From contig CAIZFE010000113.1 of NCBI GenBank assembly GCA_903932145.1, positions 1 to 37,442 of the forward strand: 37,442 nucleotides of DNA. The letters run 5' to 3'. The DNA is from an uncultured Rhodopila sp. Its GTDB lineage: Bacteria; Pseudomonadota; Alphaproteobacteria; Acetobacterales; Acetobacteraceae. This document shows positions 24,887 through 33,637 of the stretch, in pieces (position 1 is the first letter of the stretch; every line of letters begins with the position of its first letter). The notes beneath the pieces are model-generated. The model was not told where the DNA came from, did not search any database, and saw only the letters and a program-made list of their open reading frames with translations. The position numbers and the translations under genes were made by a program.

Positions 24887-25894
24887 ATGCCAAAATTCGG
24901 AAGACGGACATTTGCCAGCACCGCCCTGGCCGCGCCACTGGTGTTCAGCACGACGCGCGCCCAGGCCGCTGAGTTCGTCTTCAAATACGGCAACAACGTT
25001 CCTGATACCTATCCGCTCAACGTGCGGGTGGGGCAGGCGGCGGAGCGGATACGCAGCGCGACGAACGGCCGTTTCGATCTCCAGATATTCCCGGCCGGCC
25101 AGTTGGGCACCGACACCGACATGCTGTCGCAGGTGCGCTCCGGGGCGATCGATTTCTACACCGCCTCTGGCCTGGTGCTGTCCACGCTTGTCCCGCTGAC
25201 CGCGATCAACGCGCTCGGTTTCGCCTTCAGGGATTACAGCCAGGTCTGGCCGGCGATGGACGGCAAGCTGGGAGCGCTGATCCGCACGAAGATTGACGGA
25301 GCCGGCCTGCATGCGATGGACAAGATTTTCGATATCGGTTTTCGGGAAGTCTCGTCGAGCACGCATCCCATTACCGATCCGGATAGTTTCAAGGGCTTCA
25401 AGGTTCGAATCCCACCAAGCCAACTCGGCGTTTCCATGTTCAAGGCGCTCGGTGCCTCGCCCGCGACGCTGAACTTCGCGGAGGCCTACACCGCGCTGCA
25501 AACACATGTGGTGGACGGGCAGGAAAATCCGCTGTCGATCATCGATACGGCGAAGTTCTCGGAAGTACAGAAATACGTCTCGATGACGAACCACATGTGG
25601 GACGGCTACTGGATGCTGTGCAACGGGCGTTCGTGGAAGGGCCTACCCGACGATATCCAGGCGGTGGTCACGCGTGAACTGAACCGCGCGGCCGAGGAAG
25701 ACCGCGCGGATATCGCCGCACTGGATGCGTCGCTGAAAGCCAGGCTGGAGTCACAGGGGATGGTCTTCAACACGCCGGACCCGGAGCCGTTCCGCGCGAT
25801 TCTGAAACGGGATGGTTTCTACGATCAATGGCGCAAGACGTTTGGCGAGGACGCCTGGCAGGTGATGGAGTCTTACGTGGGTCGTCTCTCCTGA
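24887..25894 (+). CDS. TRAP transporter substrate-binding protein, DctP family (orphan)
   Basis: Predicted 335-residue periplasmic binding protein. A signal peptide starts MPKFGRRTFASTALAAPLVFS with a twin-Arg-like GRRTFA. Mature blocks typical of DctP are FKYGNNVPDTYPLNVRVGQAAERI, GRFDLQIFPAGQLGTDTDMLSQVRSGAIDF and the ligand-site SFKGFKVRIPPSQLGVSMFKALGASPATLNFAEAYTALQTHVVDGQENP, which includes the Arg that usually binds a carboxylate. The ligand is therefore probably an organic acid. The DctQ and DctM membrane subunits are not adjacent; an ABC importer lies convergently only 10 bp downstream. AGGGGAAC precedes the ATG. A 7-bp stem with loop TCCT spans its stop codon (25882-25899). Confidence 0.9.
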   Translation: MPKFGRRTFASTALAAPLVFSTTRAQAAEFVFKYGNNVPDTYPLNVRVGQAAERIRSATNGRFDLQIFPAGQLGTDTDMLSQVRSGAIDFYTASGLVLSTLVPLTAINALGFAFRDYSQVWPAMDGKLGALIRTKIDGAGLHAMDKIFDIGFREVSSSTHPITDPDSFKGFKVRIPPSQLGVSMFKALGASPATLNFAEAYTALQTHVVDGQENPLSIIDTAKFSEVQKYVSMTNHMWDGYWMLCNGRSWKGLPDDIQAVVTRELNRAAEEDRADIAALDASLKARLESQGMVFNTPDPEPFRAILKRDGFYDQWRKTFGEDAWQVMESYVGRLS

Positions 25895-25904
25895 GACGAT
25901 ACGA

Positions 25905-27005
25905 CTACGCCCCATACCCCCAGCAAACCTCGGCCGGCAGCGCGACCGTGACCGCATCGCCGACCGCGTGGCGGATGCTGCTGCCGACTTCCAACGCCTC
26001 GATTGTCTGGCCCAATAGATTGACCTCGTACACCGTCTGCGTGCCCTGATAGTTCCGCGACGTGACCCGTCCGGGAAACTGATTCGGCCCGGCGTTCGCC
26101 GGTTCCAGCAGCACATTGTCCGGCCGCAACGCCACGCTCACCGCGGACCCGGCCGCCGTGTCGCCAGCCAACCGGACAATCAGCGTCTCGCCAGCCACGG
26201 CGACGTCGCCCCGCGCGCCGTCGCGAGACACCAACCGCCCGGCGATCACGTTCGATGCACCGGTAAATCCCGCAACGAAGATGTCGGCCGGCCGGTTATA
26301 CAGCTCGTCCGGTGCGGCCAACTGAAGCAACAGCCCGTCGCGCATCACGCCGATGCGGTCTCCCAGCACCACGGCCTCTTGCTGGTCGTGTGTCACGTAA
26401 AGCGCTGTCAGCCCGACGCGCTTGATGATCCGCCGCAGATCGTCGCGCAGCCGTAACCGCAACTGCGCATCCAAATTCGACAACGGCTCGTCCAACAGCA
26501 GGATTTGCGGCTGGTAAACCATGCTCCGAGCCAGTGCGACACGTTGCATCTGGCCGCCGGATAGCTGAGTCACCGGGCGGTCGGTGTAGGCGGACAGTTC
26601 CACCAGCGACAACGCTTCCTCGATAAACCCGGCCTGCTCGCTGCGCTTCACCCCGCGCGCCTTCAACGGATAGGCAACGTTCTGCCGCACCGTCATGTGC
26701 GGCCACACCGCATACGACTGAAACACCATCCCCAAATTCCGTGCTCGGGGAGGCACCAGCACGCCGGCCTGCGGATCGGTGTACATCGTGCCGCCAATCG
26801 CGATGCGACCGGATGTCGGATGCTCTAACCCGGCAACGCACCGCAGCGTCGTTGTCTTGCCGCAGCCCGACGGACCCAGCAGCACCACGATCTCGCCGGC
26901 GGCGATGGTGAACGACACATCGTCGATCGCGGCCTTCGCCAGCGGCGTTCCCTTGGTCGGGGGAAAAACCTTCCGAAGATTTTCGACGCGCAGTTCGGCT
27001 GACAT
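25905..27005 (-). CDS. Fe(III)/spermidine-type ABC transporter ATPase
   Basis: Predicted 366-residue cytoplasmic ATPase of the FbpC/PotA/UgpC group. Walker A GPSGCGKTT at 44-52, Q-loop Gln at 96, signature LSGGQMQRVALARS from 148, Walker B ILLLDEP at 168-174 and the switch His at 206 (VTHDQQEA) are all present. A C-terminal TOBE-type domain (residues about 240-366) starts at VAGFTGASNVIAGRL. Its ATG overlaps the stop of the binding-protein gene by one base (TAATG), so translation is coupled. It is the last gene of the permease - binding protein - ATPase operon. Confidence 0.93.
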   Translation of the reverse strand: MSAELRVENLRKVFPPTKGTPLAKAAIDDVSFTIAAGEIVVLLGPSGCGKTTTLRCVAGLEHPTSGRIAIGGTMYTDPQAGVLVPPRARNLGMVFQSYAVWPHMTVRQNVAYPLKARGVKRSEQAGFIEEALSLVELSAYTDRPVTQLSGGQMQRVALARSMVYQPQILLLDEPLSNLDAQLRLRLRDDLRRIIKRVGLTALYVTHDQQEAVVLGDRIGVMRDGLLLQLAAPDELYNRPADIFVAGFTGASNVIAGRLVSRDGARGDVAVAGETLIVRLAGDTAAGSAVSVALRPDNVLLEPANAGPNQFPGRVTSRNYQGTQTVYEVNLLGQTIEALEVGSSIRHAVGDAVTVALPAEVCWGYGA

Positions 27006-28042
27006 TACTGGCGGTATCCGTAAATCTTGTTCCAGTCATCCACCCACGCATCGTGCAGCGTCTCGAAGTCCTTGAATTTCGGCGTCCACAGCTTGTCGGT
27101 TTTCGGATCGAAGATCGGGACCGGGATCGGCGGATTGCGCATCGCCGTCACGTTGCCCTGGTCGCGGATCGACGCGATCTGGCCATCATCCGACAGCATC
27201 CAGTCCATCCACAACCGAGCGGCATTGGGGTGTTTGGAGGCGGCGGCGATGCCGGTGCCGTAGGGGGTGATGGGGATTCCCTCGGTGCCATAGGTCATGT
27301 CGATCGGCGCGCCGTCTTTCTTTTTGCCATACACGATGCTCATCAGGATCGGACCCATGGCGACCTCGCCACGGATCACCGCGTCGCACAGCGGCGCGTT
27401 GGACGGGAACAGTTTGGGTTGCGTGGCGGCCTGCCGAGCCCAGTAGTCCTCACCCAGCACCTGACGCTCAAACATGATGCGGGTCCATGTGGTGCCGCCG
27501 GACGCGGCGATGACCTGGCCGATTTTGCCGCCGGTGTACTCTGGCTTGCACAAATCCGACCAGGTCTTGGGCGGGTTGCTGACGATCTCCGGGTTCCAGG
27601 CGATGCACCAGGCCGGCGTGGTGGTGGGCCACAGCTTCGGCGAAACCAGCGTATCCGGCATATAGTCCGCGGCGTTCGGCGGCGCGTAGTCGGCAAACAA
27701 GTCCTCGATCGACTTGGCCTGACCGCGATCGGAATGGTCGATCACGTCGGCTTCCAGCTTGTTCGATGCCGCCTCGGTGCGGATACGGGTAATCAATTGG
27801 CCGCCCGATGCCCGCACCATGCTGACGCGGATGCCGGGGAAGGATTTGTTGAAGACGTTGATCGTCTCTTGCACTACCTCGGTCAGCGACGCGGTGTACA
27901 GCACCAGCGCGCCCTCCTTGTTCGCCGCCGCAAGCAACGCCGGATCAGGGGTGAACGGCTTCGCCGCCCGGGCCGGCCCGAAGCGGGCGATCAGGCCGAG
28001 TGACGCCAGCGAGGCGATGGATTGGCGACGGGTCAGATTCAT
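27005..28042 (-). CDS. Fe(III)-type ABC transporter substrate-binding protein
   Basis: Predicted 345-residue periplasmic binding protein of the FbpA/AfuA-like SBP_bac_1 group. The N-terminus MNLTRRQSIASLASLGLIARFGPARA is a signal peptide with a twin-Arg motif (LTRRQSIA). The body has the early LVLYTASLTEVVQETINVFNKSFPGIRV block of iron-type binding proteins and the later GIAAASKHPNAARLWMDWMLSDDGQ. The ligand may be iron or another small anion or cation complex; family members also bind thiamine, phosphonate and polyamines. The classic iron-binding Tyr-Tyr pair is not evident where I would expect it (VYGKKKDGAP), so iron is uncertain. It lies between the permease gene (10 bp gap) and the ATPase gene (1 bp overlap). 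Confidence 0.9.
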   Translation of the reverse strand: MNLTRRQSIASLASLGLIARFGPARAAKPFTPDPALLAAANKEGALVLYTASLTEVVQETINVFNKSFPGIRVSMVRASGGQLITRIRTEAASNKLEADVIDHSDRGQAKSIEDLFADYAPPNAADYMPDTLVSPKLWPTTTPAWCIAWNPEIVSNPPKTWSDLCKPEYTGGKIGQVIAASGGTTWTRIMFERQVLGEDYWARQAATQPKLFPSNAPLCDAVIRGEVAMGPILMSIVYGKKKDGAPIDMTYGTEGIPITPYGTGIAAASKHPNAARLWMDWMLSDDGQIASIRDQGNVTAMRNPPIPVPIFDPKTDKLWTPKFKDFETLHDAWVDDWNKIYGYRQ

Positions 28043-28052
28043 GGATGGTTCC

Positions 28053-29816
28053 TCAGCCGGTTCTGACCGGACCCGTCGGCGTGGCGCCGCGAGAGATCCG
28101 ATTTGTTATTGTTATCAGGATGCCCAGCAGCACCATTTGCACCAGGCTGAAGGCAGCCGTGATGCCGATATTGCCACCCTCGTAATAGCCGAGAAGTTGC
28201 ACGGCCATGACCATCGTTCCGCTGGAATACAGGAACAGCGACGATCCCAGTTCACGGATCGCCAGGATGAACAGCAGGGTCATGGCGGCGACGACGCCTG
28301 GACGAGCCAGCGGCAGGACAATGGAGGTGATGGTGCCGACGGTGCCGCGTCCGCAGATCCAGGCGGCTTCCTCAAGTTCGCGGTGAATTTGCATCAGCGA
28401 CGTGGACAGGACTTTGACCGTGTCGGGCATGAAGCGCGCGACGAACGCGAAGGCCAGGATCCACAACGTGCCGTAAATGCCGATCGGCAGTCCGATCCAC
28501 GCCCATAGATAGGCGACACCGATCACCAGGCCGGGGATGGCGACCGGGATCGTCGTGATGATATCGATTGTCCGGCGCCACGGTGCCCGGGACCGTGTGA
28601 CGGTGTAGCCGATGGCGAAGGCCAGGATGCCTCCAACGATCGCGGTGATCACCCCCACCTTCATCGAGTTGATGATCGAGGTGATCGTCAGCGGATTGTC
28701 GAACATCTTGATGAAATGCTGCCAGCCATACTGTTTGGCATCGAACAGCGAGGGAATATCCCGGATAAACAAAAATTTCCGGAATGCGGCGATCAACAGC
28801 GCGATCGACGGCAAAATCACCACAACGATCAGATAGACGATCGCCAGTGCCAGCGTCAGGAAGCGCCACGGTCCCAGGTTCAATGGCCGCGGCCGGAACG
28901 CCTTCCCGGCAACGGTCGTGTAACTACGGCCCGACAGCACTTTTTGCTGCATCCACACCAGGAAACCGGTCACGATCATCAGGATCACCGCCACGGCGGC
29001 GGCCGTATTATACAGCGGCGGCGACCAGGCGGTCAGGGCGAAAATGTAGGTGGTCAGTAGTGAAATATTGGCCGGCGCGCCCAGCACGGCCGGCACGCCG
29101 TAAATACCCAGCATCACCACGAACGACAGCAGCATCCCGGAGATGATCGCTGGCAAAATCAACGGAAACGTCACGGTCGCCATGGTGCGCAACGCGCTGG
29201 CGCCGGAGATCTCGGCGGCTTCCTCCAGCGACGGGTCCATGTTCTTCAGCGCGGCGGCGGTGAACATATAAACGTAGGGCGCGTAGTAGATACCGAACAC
29301 GAAGATCATGCCGGGCATCGTGTACAGATCGATGTGAAACGGAATCCCGGCCTTGGCCGCCAACAGGTTCAGCAGGCCGGTCTTGGGCGAGCCGAGGATA
29401 CTCCACGCCACGCCCGCGACCAGCGGCGGGACGAACAGTGGCAACATGCCTGCACTGGCGATCAGGCCTTTGCACGGCGTGTTGGTGCGCACCACGACCC
29501 AGGCGAACGACAAGCCGATCAGCACCGCCACGATCGTGCCGCCGCCGCACGCGATCATCGAATTCGCCAGCGCGTTGCCGACATTGGGATTGGTTGCGAC
29601 GGTCAGGAAATTGCTGATCGATAAATCAGCGAAATGGTAACCCTCGACCACCGGATTGGTGGTGGTCAGCGCGCCGATCAACAGCATTGCCGTGGGATAC
29701 AGGACCAGGAAAGCCAGGATGACGATCAGCAAACCCGACCACGCCGTCGGCAACCAGCGCCGCTCGGCATGCCGGTTTGGAATTGCCACCGTCAGGCTTG
29801 GGGCCTGTGCATCCAA
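28053..29816 (-). CDS. Fe(III)-type ABC transporter permease, two fused domains
   Basis: Predicted 587-residue inner-membrane protein with about 12 helices, the FbpB/ThiP type in which two permease domains are fused. Two EAA loops that dock on the ATPase are visible: LEEAAEISGASALRTMATVTFPLILP in the first half and LEEAAWICGRGTVGTITSIVLPLARPG in the second. The length is typical for fused permeases (530-590). GGGAGGACC precedes the ATG. It heads a three-gene operon with the binding protein and ATPase and gives a complete importer with two identical ATPase subunits. No regulator site (Fur-like) was recognised upstream. Confidence 0.93.
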   Translation of the reverse strand: MDAQAPSLTVAIPNRHAERRWLPTAWSGLLIVILAFLVLYPTAMLLIGALTTTNPVVEGYHFADLSISNFLTVATNPNVGNALANSMIACGGGTIVAVLIGLSFAWVVVRTNTPCKGLIASAGMLPLFVPPLVAGVAWSILGSPKTGLLNLLAAKAGIPFHIDLYTMPGMIFVFGIYYAPYVYMFTAAALKNMDPSLEEAAEISGASALRTMATVTFPLILPAIISGMLLSFVVMLGIYGVPAVLGAPANISLLTTYIFALTAWSPPLYNTAAAVAVILMIVTGFLVWMQQKVLSGRSYTTVAGKAFRPRPLNLGPWRFLTLALAIVYLIVVVILPSIALLIAAFRKFLFIRDIPSLFDAKQYGWQHFIKMFDNPLTITSIINSMKVGVITAIVGGILAFAIGYTVTRSRAPWRRTIDIITTIPVAIPGLVIGVAYLWAWIGLPIGIYGTLWILAFAFVARFMPDTVKVLSTSLMQIHRELEEAAWICGRGTVGTITSIVLPLARPGVVAAMTLLFILAIRELGSSLFLYSSGTMVMAVQLLGYYEGGNIGITAAFSLVQMVLLGILITITNRISRGATPTGPVRTG

Positions 29817-29883
29817 CTTTAGGTCCTCCCGGGACGTTTGTTGGTAACCGTGTCACATGCCGCGCCGGGAAGTGCAACGGCCC

Positions 29884-29926
29884 AAAACACGAATGGGACC
29901 CGTCCGCTTGCGCGGTCGGGTCCCAT
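29884..29926 (-). terminator. Rho-independent-like terminator after the secreted Ala/Pro/Thr-rich protein
   Basis: A perfect 10-bp stem pairs 29893-29902 with 29917-29926 around a 14-nt loop. On the minus strand it is followed by TCGTGTTTTGG. It lies about 60 bp past the stop of the leftward gene at 29988. Confidence 0.65.
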
Positions 29927-29987
29927 CGGTCACAGGCGGTGGTTGGCAACGGGGGAGGATGCGTTTCCGAACCGCCCGTAAGGGGAG

Positions 29988-30323
29988 TTATGACTTCGCC
30001 GGTTCAACGGTTTTCGCAGGCACGTTGGCCTTGGCGTGATGCGAGATGACGGGGTTGGACCCGTGCACTTCGGTCTTCACGGCCGGCACTGGTGTCTTTA
30101 CGTCGGACTTGGCCGGTTGGATCACCTTCGCCGTCGCGGTGGTGGCGATTTTTCCGCTCACCGGGGCGGTCGCCGTAACGGCGGGGGTGGCGGTCGCGGG
30201 CGCAACGCTGGTCACGGTCGTCGGCGCGGTGGCCTTGGCCGGGGCTGCATTCTGCTGAGCGAAGACGCTGAGCGGCAGGATCGCCAGGGTGGTGGCGACG
30301 ATCAGGCTGGAAATGCGCGTCAT
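29988..30323 (-). CDS. Secreted Ala/Pro/Thr/Val-rich low-complexity protein
   Basis: A 111-residue protein with a clear Sec signal peptide (MTRISSLIVATTLAILPLSVFA, cleaved before QQNAAP). The mature part is low-complexity: Ala, Thr, Val and Pro with scattered Lys, in short near-repeats such as TSVAPATATPAVTATAPV, with few aromatics. It is likely a disordered periplasmic or surface protein. The AGGAA ribosome site is weak but placed properly. A terminator follows. It is a single-gene unit, divergent from the CoA-transferase gene. Function unknown; similar short, signal-bearing, Ala/Lys/Pro-rich proteins are common in acid-tolerant Acetobacteraceae by my recollection, but this carries little weight. 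Confidence 0.7.
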   Translation of the reverse strand: MTRISSLIVATTLAILPLSVFAQQNAAPAKATAPTTVTSVAPATATPAVTATAPVSGKIATTATAKVIQPAKSDVKTPVPAVKTEVHGSNPVISHHAKANVPAKTVEPAKS

Positions 30324-30520
30324 GGTCTTGTTCCTATCGCCGGGGAGTGTCTTCGGTTGGTCCCGGCTGAGGAGGATATGACCCCCTAATTGTGACGCCG
30401 CCGCGATGCAGGCGCGGCGGAAATGCGGCGAACGATGCTATTTCGCATTAAATATCGGACACCTTCGCAAAGGGCGCCGACAATGGGACAGTGCGGGTTA
30501 GCAACTCATGGGAAACGTCG

Positions 30521-31696
30521 ATGCCACTGTCTGGAGTCAAGGTCCTCGACCTGACACGCGTTCTGTCCGGTCCGTTCTGTACCGCCTTGCTCGGCGACAT
30601 GGGCGCCGACGTCATCAAGGTGGAGGCGCCCGAGGGTGACTCGGTTCGCGGCCAGGGCGCGATCAAGGACGGGTTGTCGTGGTATTTCGCCCAGTTTAAT
30701 CGCAACAAGCGCTCCATCCGGCTGGACATGCGCAAGCCGGAGGCCAAGGCGATCCTGGGCCGGTTGATCGAGCGGTCGGACGTACTGGTGGAAAATTTCC
30801 GCCCCGGCGTCCTGGCGCGTCTGGGGTTCGACGACGTTCGGCTGAAGGCGCTGCGGCCAAGCCTGGTGACATGCTCGATCAACGGCTTCGGCAGCACCGG
30901 GCCCTACAAGGACCGCCCGGCGTTTGACTTCATCGCCCAGGCGATGAGCGGCTTCATGAGCGTCAACGGCGGACCCGACGATCCGCCGCTGCGCTCCGGC
31001 CTGCCGATCAGCGATCTGGTGGCCGGGCTGTATGCGGCCTTAAGTATCGCCGCCGCGGTGCCGCACGCGCGGGCGACCGGGCAGGGGCAGCGGGCGGAGG
31101 TCAGCCTGACCAACGGCATGGTCAGCCTGCTGTCCTTCATCGCGAGCAACTACTTTGCCACCGGGACGGCCCCGGCTCGCAGCGGCAACGACCATCCGAT
31201 CGCCGCGCCGTACGGTTTGTTCCCCACCCGTGACGGCCAGATCGCCCTGGCGCCGCCGGACAATGCGTTCTTCGGCCGGTTGGTGGATGTGCTGGGGGAG
31301 CCGGGTCTGAAAACCGATCCCCTCTACGCGACGCAGTCCGCTCGGGTCGCGAACCGGGTTCGAATCAACGCGATCGTCGGTGGCAAGCTGGCCGCCAACA
31401 CGACGGCCCATTGGGTTGAGACACTGAACCAGGCCGGTGTTCCCTGCGGCCCGGTGAACAGCGTGGCGGAGGTGTTCGAGGACCCGCAGATCCTGGCGCA
31501 GGAGATGGTCATGGATATCGATCACCCCGGCCACGGCACCGTCCGCATGCTCGGTTTTCCGGTCAAGTTCTCCGGCCAGCCCTGCCAGGTCCGCCGCCCG
31601 GCGCCCGGGCTGGGCGAGCATTCCGACGAGATTTTGGCGGATCTGGGTCTGTCAGCGGCGGAACGGGACGTGTTGCGGCGAGATGGCGTGATTTAG
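30521..31696 (+). CDS. CaiB/BaiF family (class III) CoA-transferase
   Basis: Predicted 391-residue cytoplasmic enzyme moving CoA between carboxylic acids. The front has the family signature LSGVKVLDLTRVLSGPFCTALLGDMGADVIKVE. The catalytic Asp is in GLPISDLVAGLYAAL (matching the formyl-CoA transferase Asp that forms the acyl intermediate). Further blocks are FNRNKRSIRLDMRKPEAKAIL, DVLVENFRPGVLARLGFD and QAGVPCGPVNSVAEVFEDPQ. I start at MPLSGVKVLDL; ten codons of upstream open frame have no ribosome site and even this start has only GGGAAAC. It is a single gene with no neighbours that reveal the acid used. Confidence 0.92.
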   Translation: MPLSGVKVLDLTRVLSGPFCTALLGDMGADVIKVEAPEGDSVRGQGAIKDGLSWYFAQFNRNKRSIRLDMRKPEAKAILGRLIERSDVLVENFRPGVLARLGFDDVRLKALRPSLVTCSINGFGSTGPYKDRPAFDFIAQAMSGFMSVNGGPDDPPLRSGLPISDLVAGLYAALSIAAAVPHARATGQGQRAEVSLTNGMVSLLSFIASNYFATGTAPARSGNDHPIAAPYGLFPTRDGQIALAPPDNAFFGRLVDVLGEPGLKTDPLYATQSARVANRVRINAIVGGKLAANTTAHWVETLNQAGVPCGPVNSVAEVFEDPQILAQEMVMDIDHPGHGTVRMLGFPVKFSGQPCQVRRPAPGLGEHSDEILADLGLSAAERDVLRRDGVI

Positions 31697-32085
31697 GGGC
31701 GTGTTACAGTGGTTTTGATCGGTTGGAACGACGGGCGGGAGAATTGGCCAAAACCGGAATGGCCCCGCCACGGTAAAATATTGAATGAGGTAACTTAATT
31801 ATAGTTAAATATTATATTAAATAATAATTGGTATCTTATTGAGGTGGCGCAGGGTTATCATGCGTCACATAGCTTAACTGAGCGTTTCGACTTGGAAAAT
31901 TCATGTGGATCGGAAACTCCTTCGGTTGCAACCTGGAGGATTAATTTGCCCGCGCCGAGATGGCACTTTTCTGAAACCGCCTATATGGATGAAGATAACC
32001 CGATGAGCCGATGCCGCCTTGTGCAGCAATCCACGGCCGTTCCCCAGCGCCAATATGGCGGAACAGTCAGCAAGAGACTCTTAGG
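31697..32085. other. AT-rich intergenic stretch at the left edge of an atypical island
   Basis: About 390 bases without a supportable gene. Positions 31780-31835 are very AT-rich, almost all A and T, in sharp contrast to the window. A promoter or a recombination border may be here. An 82-residue open frame (31844-32092) has no recognisable features and no good ribosome site. Confidence 0.5.
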
Positions 32086-32223
32086 ATGTTAGCACCGATG
32101 GCGTCCATGACAGCAGCTCCGCCGAGCCACGGAACCAGGCGATCAAGCCCTACGTCTTTTTCCTCAGTTTTAATGATTGCGGCCTCACTGGTACTGATTT
32201 GGGTGGTGTTATGCACGATCTGA
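32086..32223 (+). CDS. Possible small single-span membrane peptide (45 residues)
   Basis: A short open frame, MLAPMASMTAAPP at the start, ending in one hydrophobic helix SVLMIAASLVLIWVVLCTI. It would be a single-span peptide with a cytoplasmic or periplasmic 26-residue head. Its stop overlaps the start of the next gene by 13 bases, which is the kind of link seen in coupled pairs. The ribosome site is weak (TTAGG). It could equally be a chance frame. No family recognised. Confidence 0.35.
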   Translation: MLAPMASMTAAPPSHGTRRSSPTSFSSVLMIAASLVLIWVVLCTI

Positions 32224-32585
32224 TCACGCGGCGGTATACCGGTCCGACGAAGAGTCCGACGGGCCTCGCATTCGAAATCTCAGACCTCATTTTTATTGGC
32301 TGCTGGACAGCCATTCACGACTTCGAGGCACAGGTACTCCTCGATCATGGTTTCGAGGACGAAGAATACGAAGAGATCGTTGAGTTTCGAACAAGACCAA
32401 ACTCAGTACGCCGCTTGATCATGTGGCGAGACTCCAAGATGATTTATTTACAGCCCATCATGGGCAGAAAAACCGAGTACATATCGGTGGCCGCCGCGCT
32501 TGAGAGTTTGTTGGTGCGTCAGGATCGGCGGTTCACCGAATTTCGGACCGGCTCCCGTCCGGTGACGCAGAAACGTGCTCGGTGA
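32211..32585 (+). CDS. Hypothetical protein (124 residues)
   Basis: An unrecognised soluble protein starting MHDLITRRYTGPTKSPTGLAFEISDLIFIGCW. The middle is acidic and aromatic (HDFEAQVLLDHGFEDEEYEEIVEF) and the end is basic (RFTEFRTGSRPVTQKRAR). No signal peptide or membrane helix. The base composition is lower in GC than neighbouring genes, suggesting that it arrived by transfer. The start is the ATG with a weak site; the frame opens four codons earlier. It overlaps a possible small membrane peptide upstream. No function can be given. Confidence 0.5.
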   Translation: MHDLITRRYTGPTKSPTGLAFEISDLIFIGCWTAIHDFEAQVLLDHGFEDEEYEEIVEFRTRPNSVRRLIMWRDSKMIYLQPIMGRKTEYISVAAALESLLVRQDRRFTEFRTGSRPVTQKRAR

Positions 32586-32648
32586 ACCTGGAACGATGGC
32601 GTGTGAAAGCTGACCTGGCAACATTTTTGCCCGTGCCTCGGGGGTGGA

Positions 32649-32849
32649 ATGACTACGAAATTAACGATTGCCGCAGTCGCAATCATCGCAGCGTTTGGGT
32701 TCGTGCCGGACGCTGATAGCGAGTTGACAGCTCAGATTGCTAAGAAAGCCGCGGACACGCGAAATCTCGTGCCCGCTCCCTTGCTCGCGCGATCACTACA
32801 CTACGTAGCTCCCACGTATAATTATCAACGGAATAATTGGCTTAAATGA
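32649..32849 (+). CDS. Small protein with N-terminal signal or anchor (66 residues)
   Basis: A 66-residue protein with a hydrophobic N-terminus (LTIAAVAIIAAFGFV) that fits a signal peptide or membrane anchor, and a Lys/Tyr-containing short tail ending YNYQRNNWLK. GGGGGTGG lies just before the ATG. The composition is less GC-rich than the window. It is likely exported, with a mature part of about 45 residues. Not recognised. Confidence 0.5.
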   Translation: MTTKLTIAAVAIIAAFGFVPDADSELTAQIAKKAADTRNLVPAPLLARSLHYVAPTYNYQRNNWLK

Positions 32850-33049
32850 CTTCAGGTGACAGTCTCGATATTGCGACCGCGGGCTGCGGCCAAGCCTGAC
32901 CGCAGCGGCGTGTTGTCAAATCGTTGCAGTCCCCAACGTGTGCTGTCCTTGCCCGTTTGAACCTTATCCAGGTCACTGTAGAACCGCGGATAAGTTGCCT
33001 GGACAAATGGATAGTTTAGCGGACAATTCGCCCGCTGTTCGGCGTCGTT

Positions 33050-33454
33050 TCAGGCCGCAACCATCACCATCCAGGCAACGCCAAACCGGTCGTTGAGCAT
33101 ACCAAACGAGGACGCAAAGAAGGTCTTCGTCAATGGCATATTGACCTTTCCGCCCTCACCCAAAGCAGTGAAGACCCGTTCGGCGGCGGCGTCGTCGGGG
33201 ACTGTCACGGACAGGGCAAATCCCTGAAATGACGGATTGCCCGAGCACATGCCGTCGGACATGGATACCTCGGTTTCGCCGATCCGCAGGCTTGCATGCA
33301 TGACTTTATCGGCCGCCTCAGGCGATGCCATTGTCGGTTCAGGGCTGTCCTTGAACGCCATCTGCATCAGGACTTCGGCACCGACCGCTTGGCGGTAGAA
33401 GTCGATGGCTTCCTGGCAACGTCCGTCGAAGAATACGTAGGGTTGGACTTTCAT
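33050..33454 (-). CDS. VOC superfamily PhnB/YjdN-like protein
   Basis: Predicted 134-residue cytoplasmic protein of the PhnB-like branch of the vicinal-oxygen-chelate fold. The start MKVQPYVFFDGRCQEAIDFYRQAVGAEVL is the family hallmark. Later blocks are VMHASLRIGETEVSMSDG and the C-terminal FGMLNDRFGVAWMV. YjdN/PhnB proteins do not have an established reaction; the fold is used by glyoxalases and demethylase-like proteins. The open frame extends 50 codons upstream but the family start is at this ATG. It is the last of three VOC-fold genes read leftward. Confidence 0.85.
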   Translation of the reverse strand: MKVQPYVFFDGRCQEAIDFYRQAVGAEVLMQMAFKDSPEPTMASPEAADKVMHASLRIGETEVSMSDGMCSGNPSFQGFALSVTVPDDAAAERVFTALGEGGKVNMPLTKTFFASSFGMLNDRFGVAWMVMVAA

Positions 33455-33563
33455 GATGGGCTCTTTCTCGGTTGATTGGAAGTTCTTTGACGGCGCCGGA
33501 CCAGGCGTCGTGCAACGGTAAAGGCTTTTCCAGGCCAACGGGTTCCATTCCTGCCGCGACGGT

Positions 33564-33589
33564 TGGCCCGGACGATCCGGGCCATGACG
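33564..33589. repeat. Half-copy of the dispersed GGCCCGG/CATGACG palindrome
   Basis: TGGCCCGGACGATCCGGGCC followed by ATGACG. It has the same GC core and CATGACG end as the larger copies at 35353-35442 and 35508-35586, but with a short loop. Confidence 0.5.
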
Positions 33590-33637
33590 ATTGGGAAATG
33601 TCATCCAGCTTAGGAGAAGCGGGGTTCACCGGTTTCC

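Noticed and set aside
25403..25417. tRNA-like GGTTCGAATCCC sequence
   Set aside because: It lies inside the TRAP binding-protein gene (codes KVRIPP) and no acceptor or anticodon stem can be built around it.
31844..32092. 82-codon frame in the AT-rich stretch
   Set aside because: No ribosome site, no conserved-looking segment, and an overlap with a better small frame.
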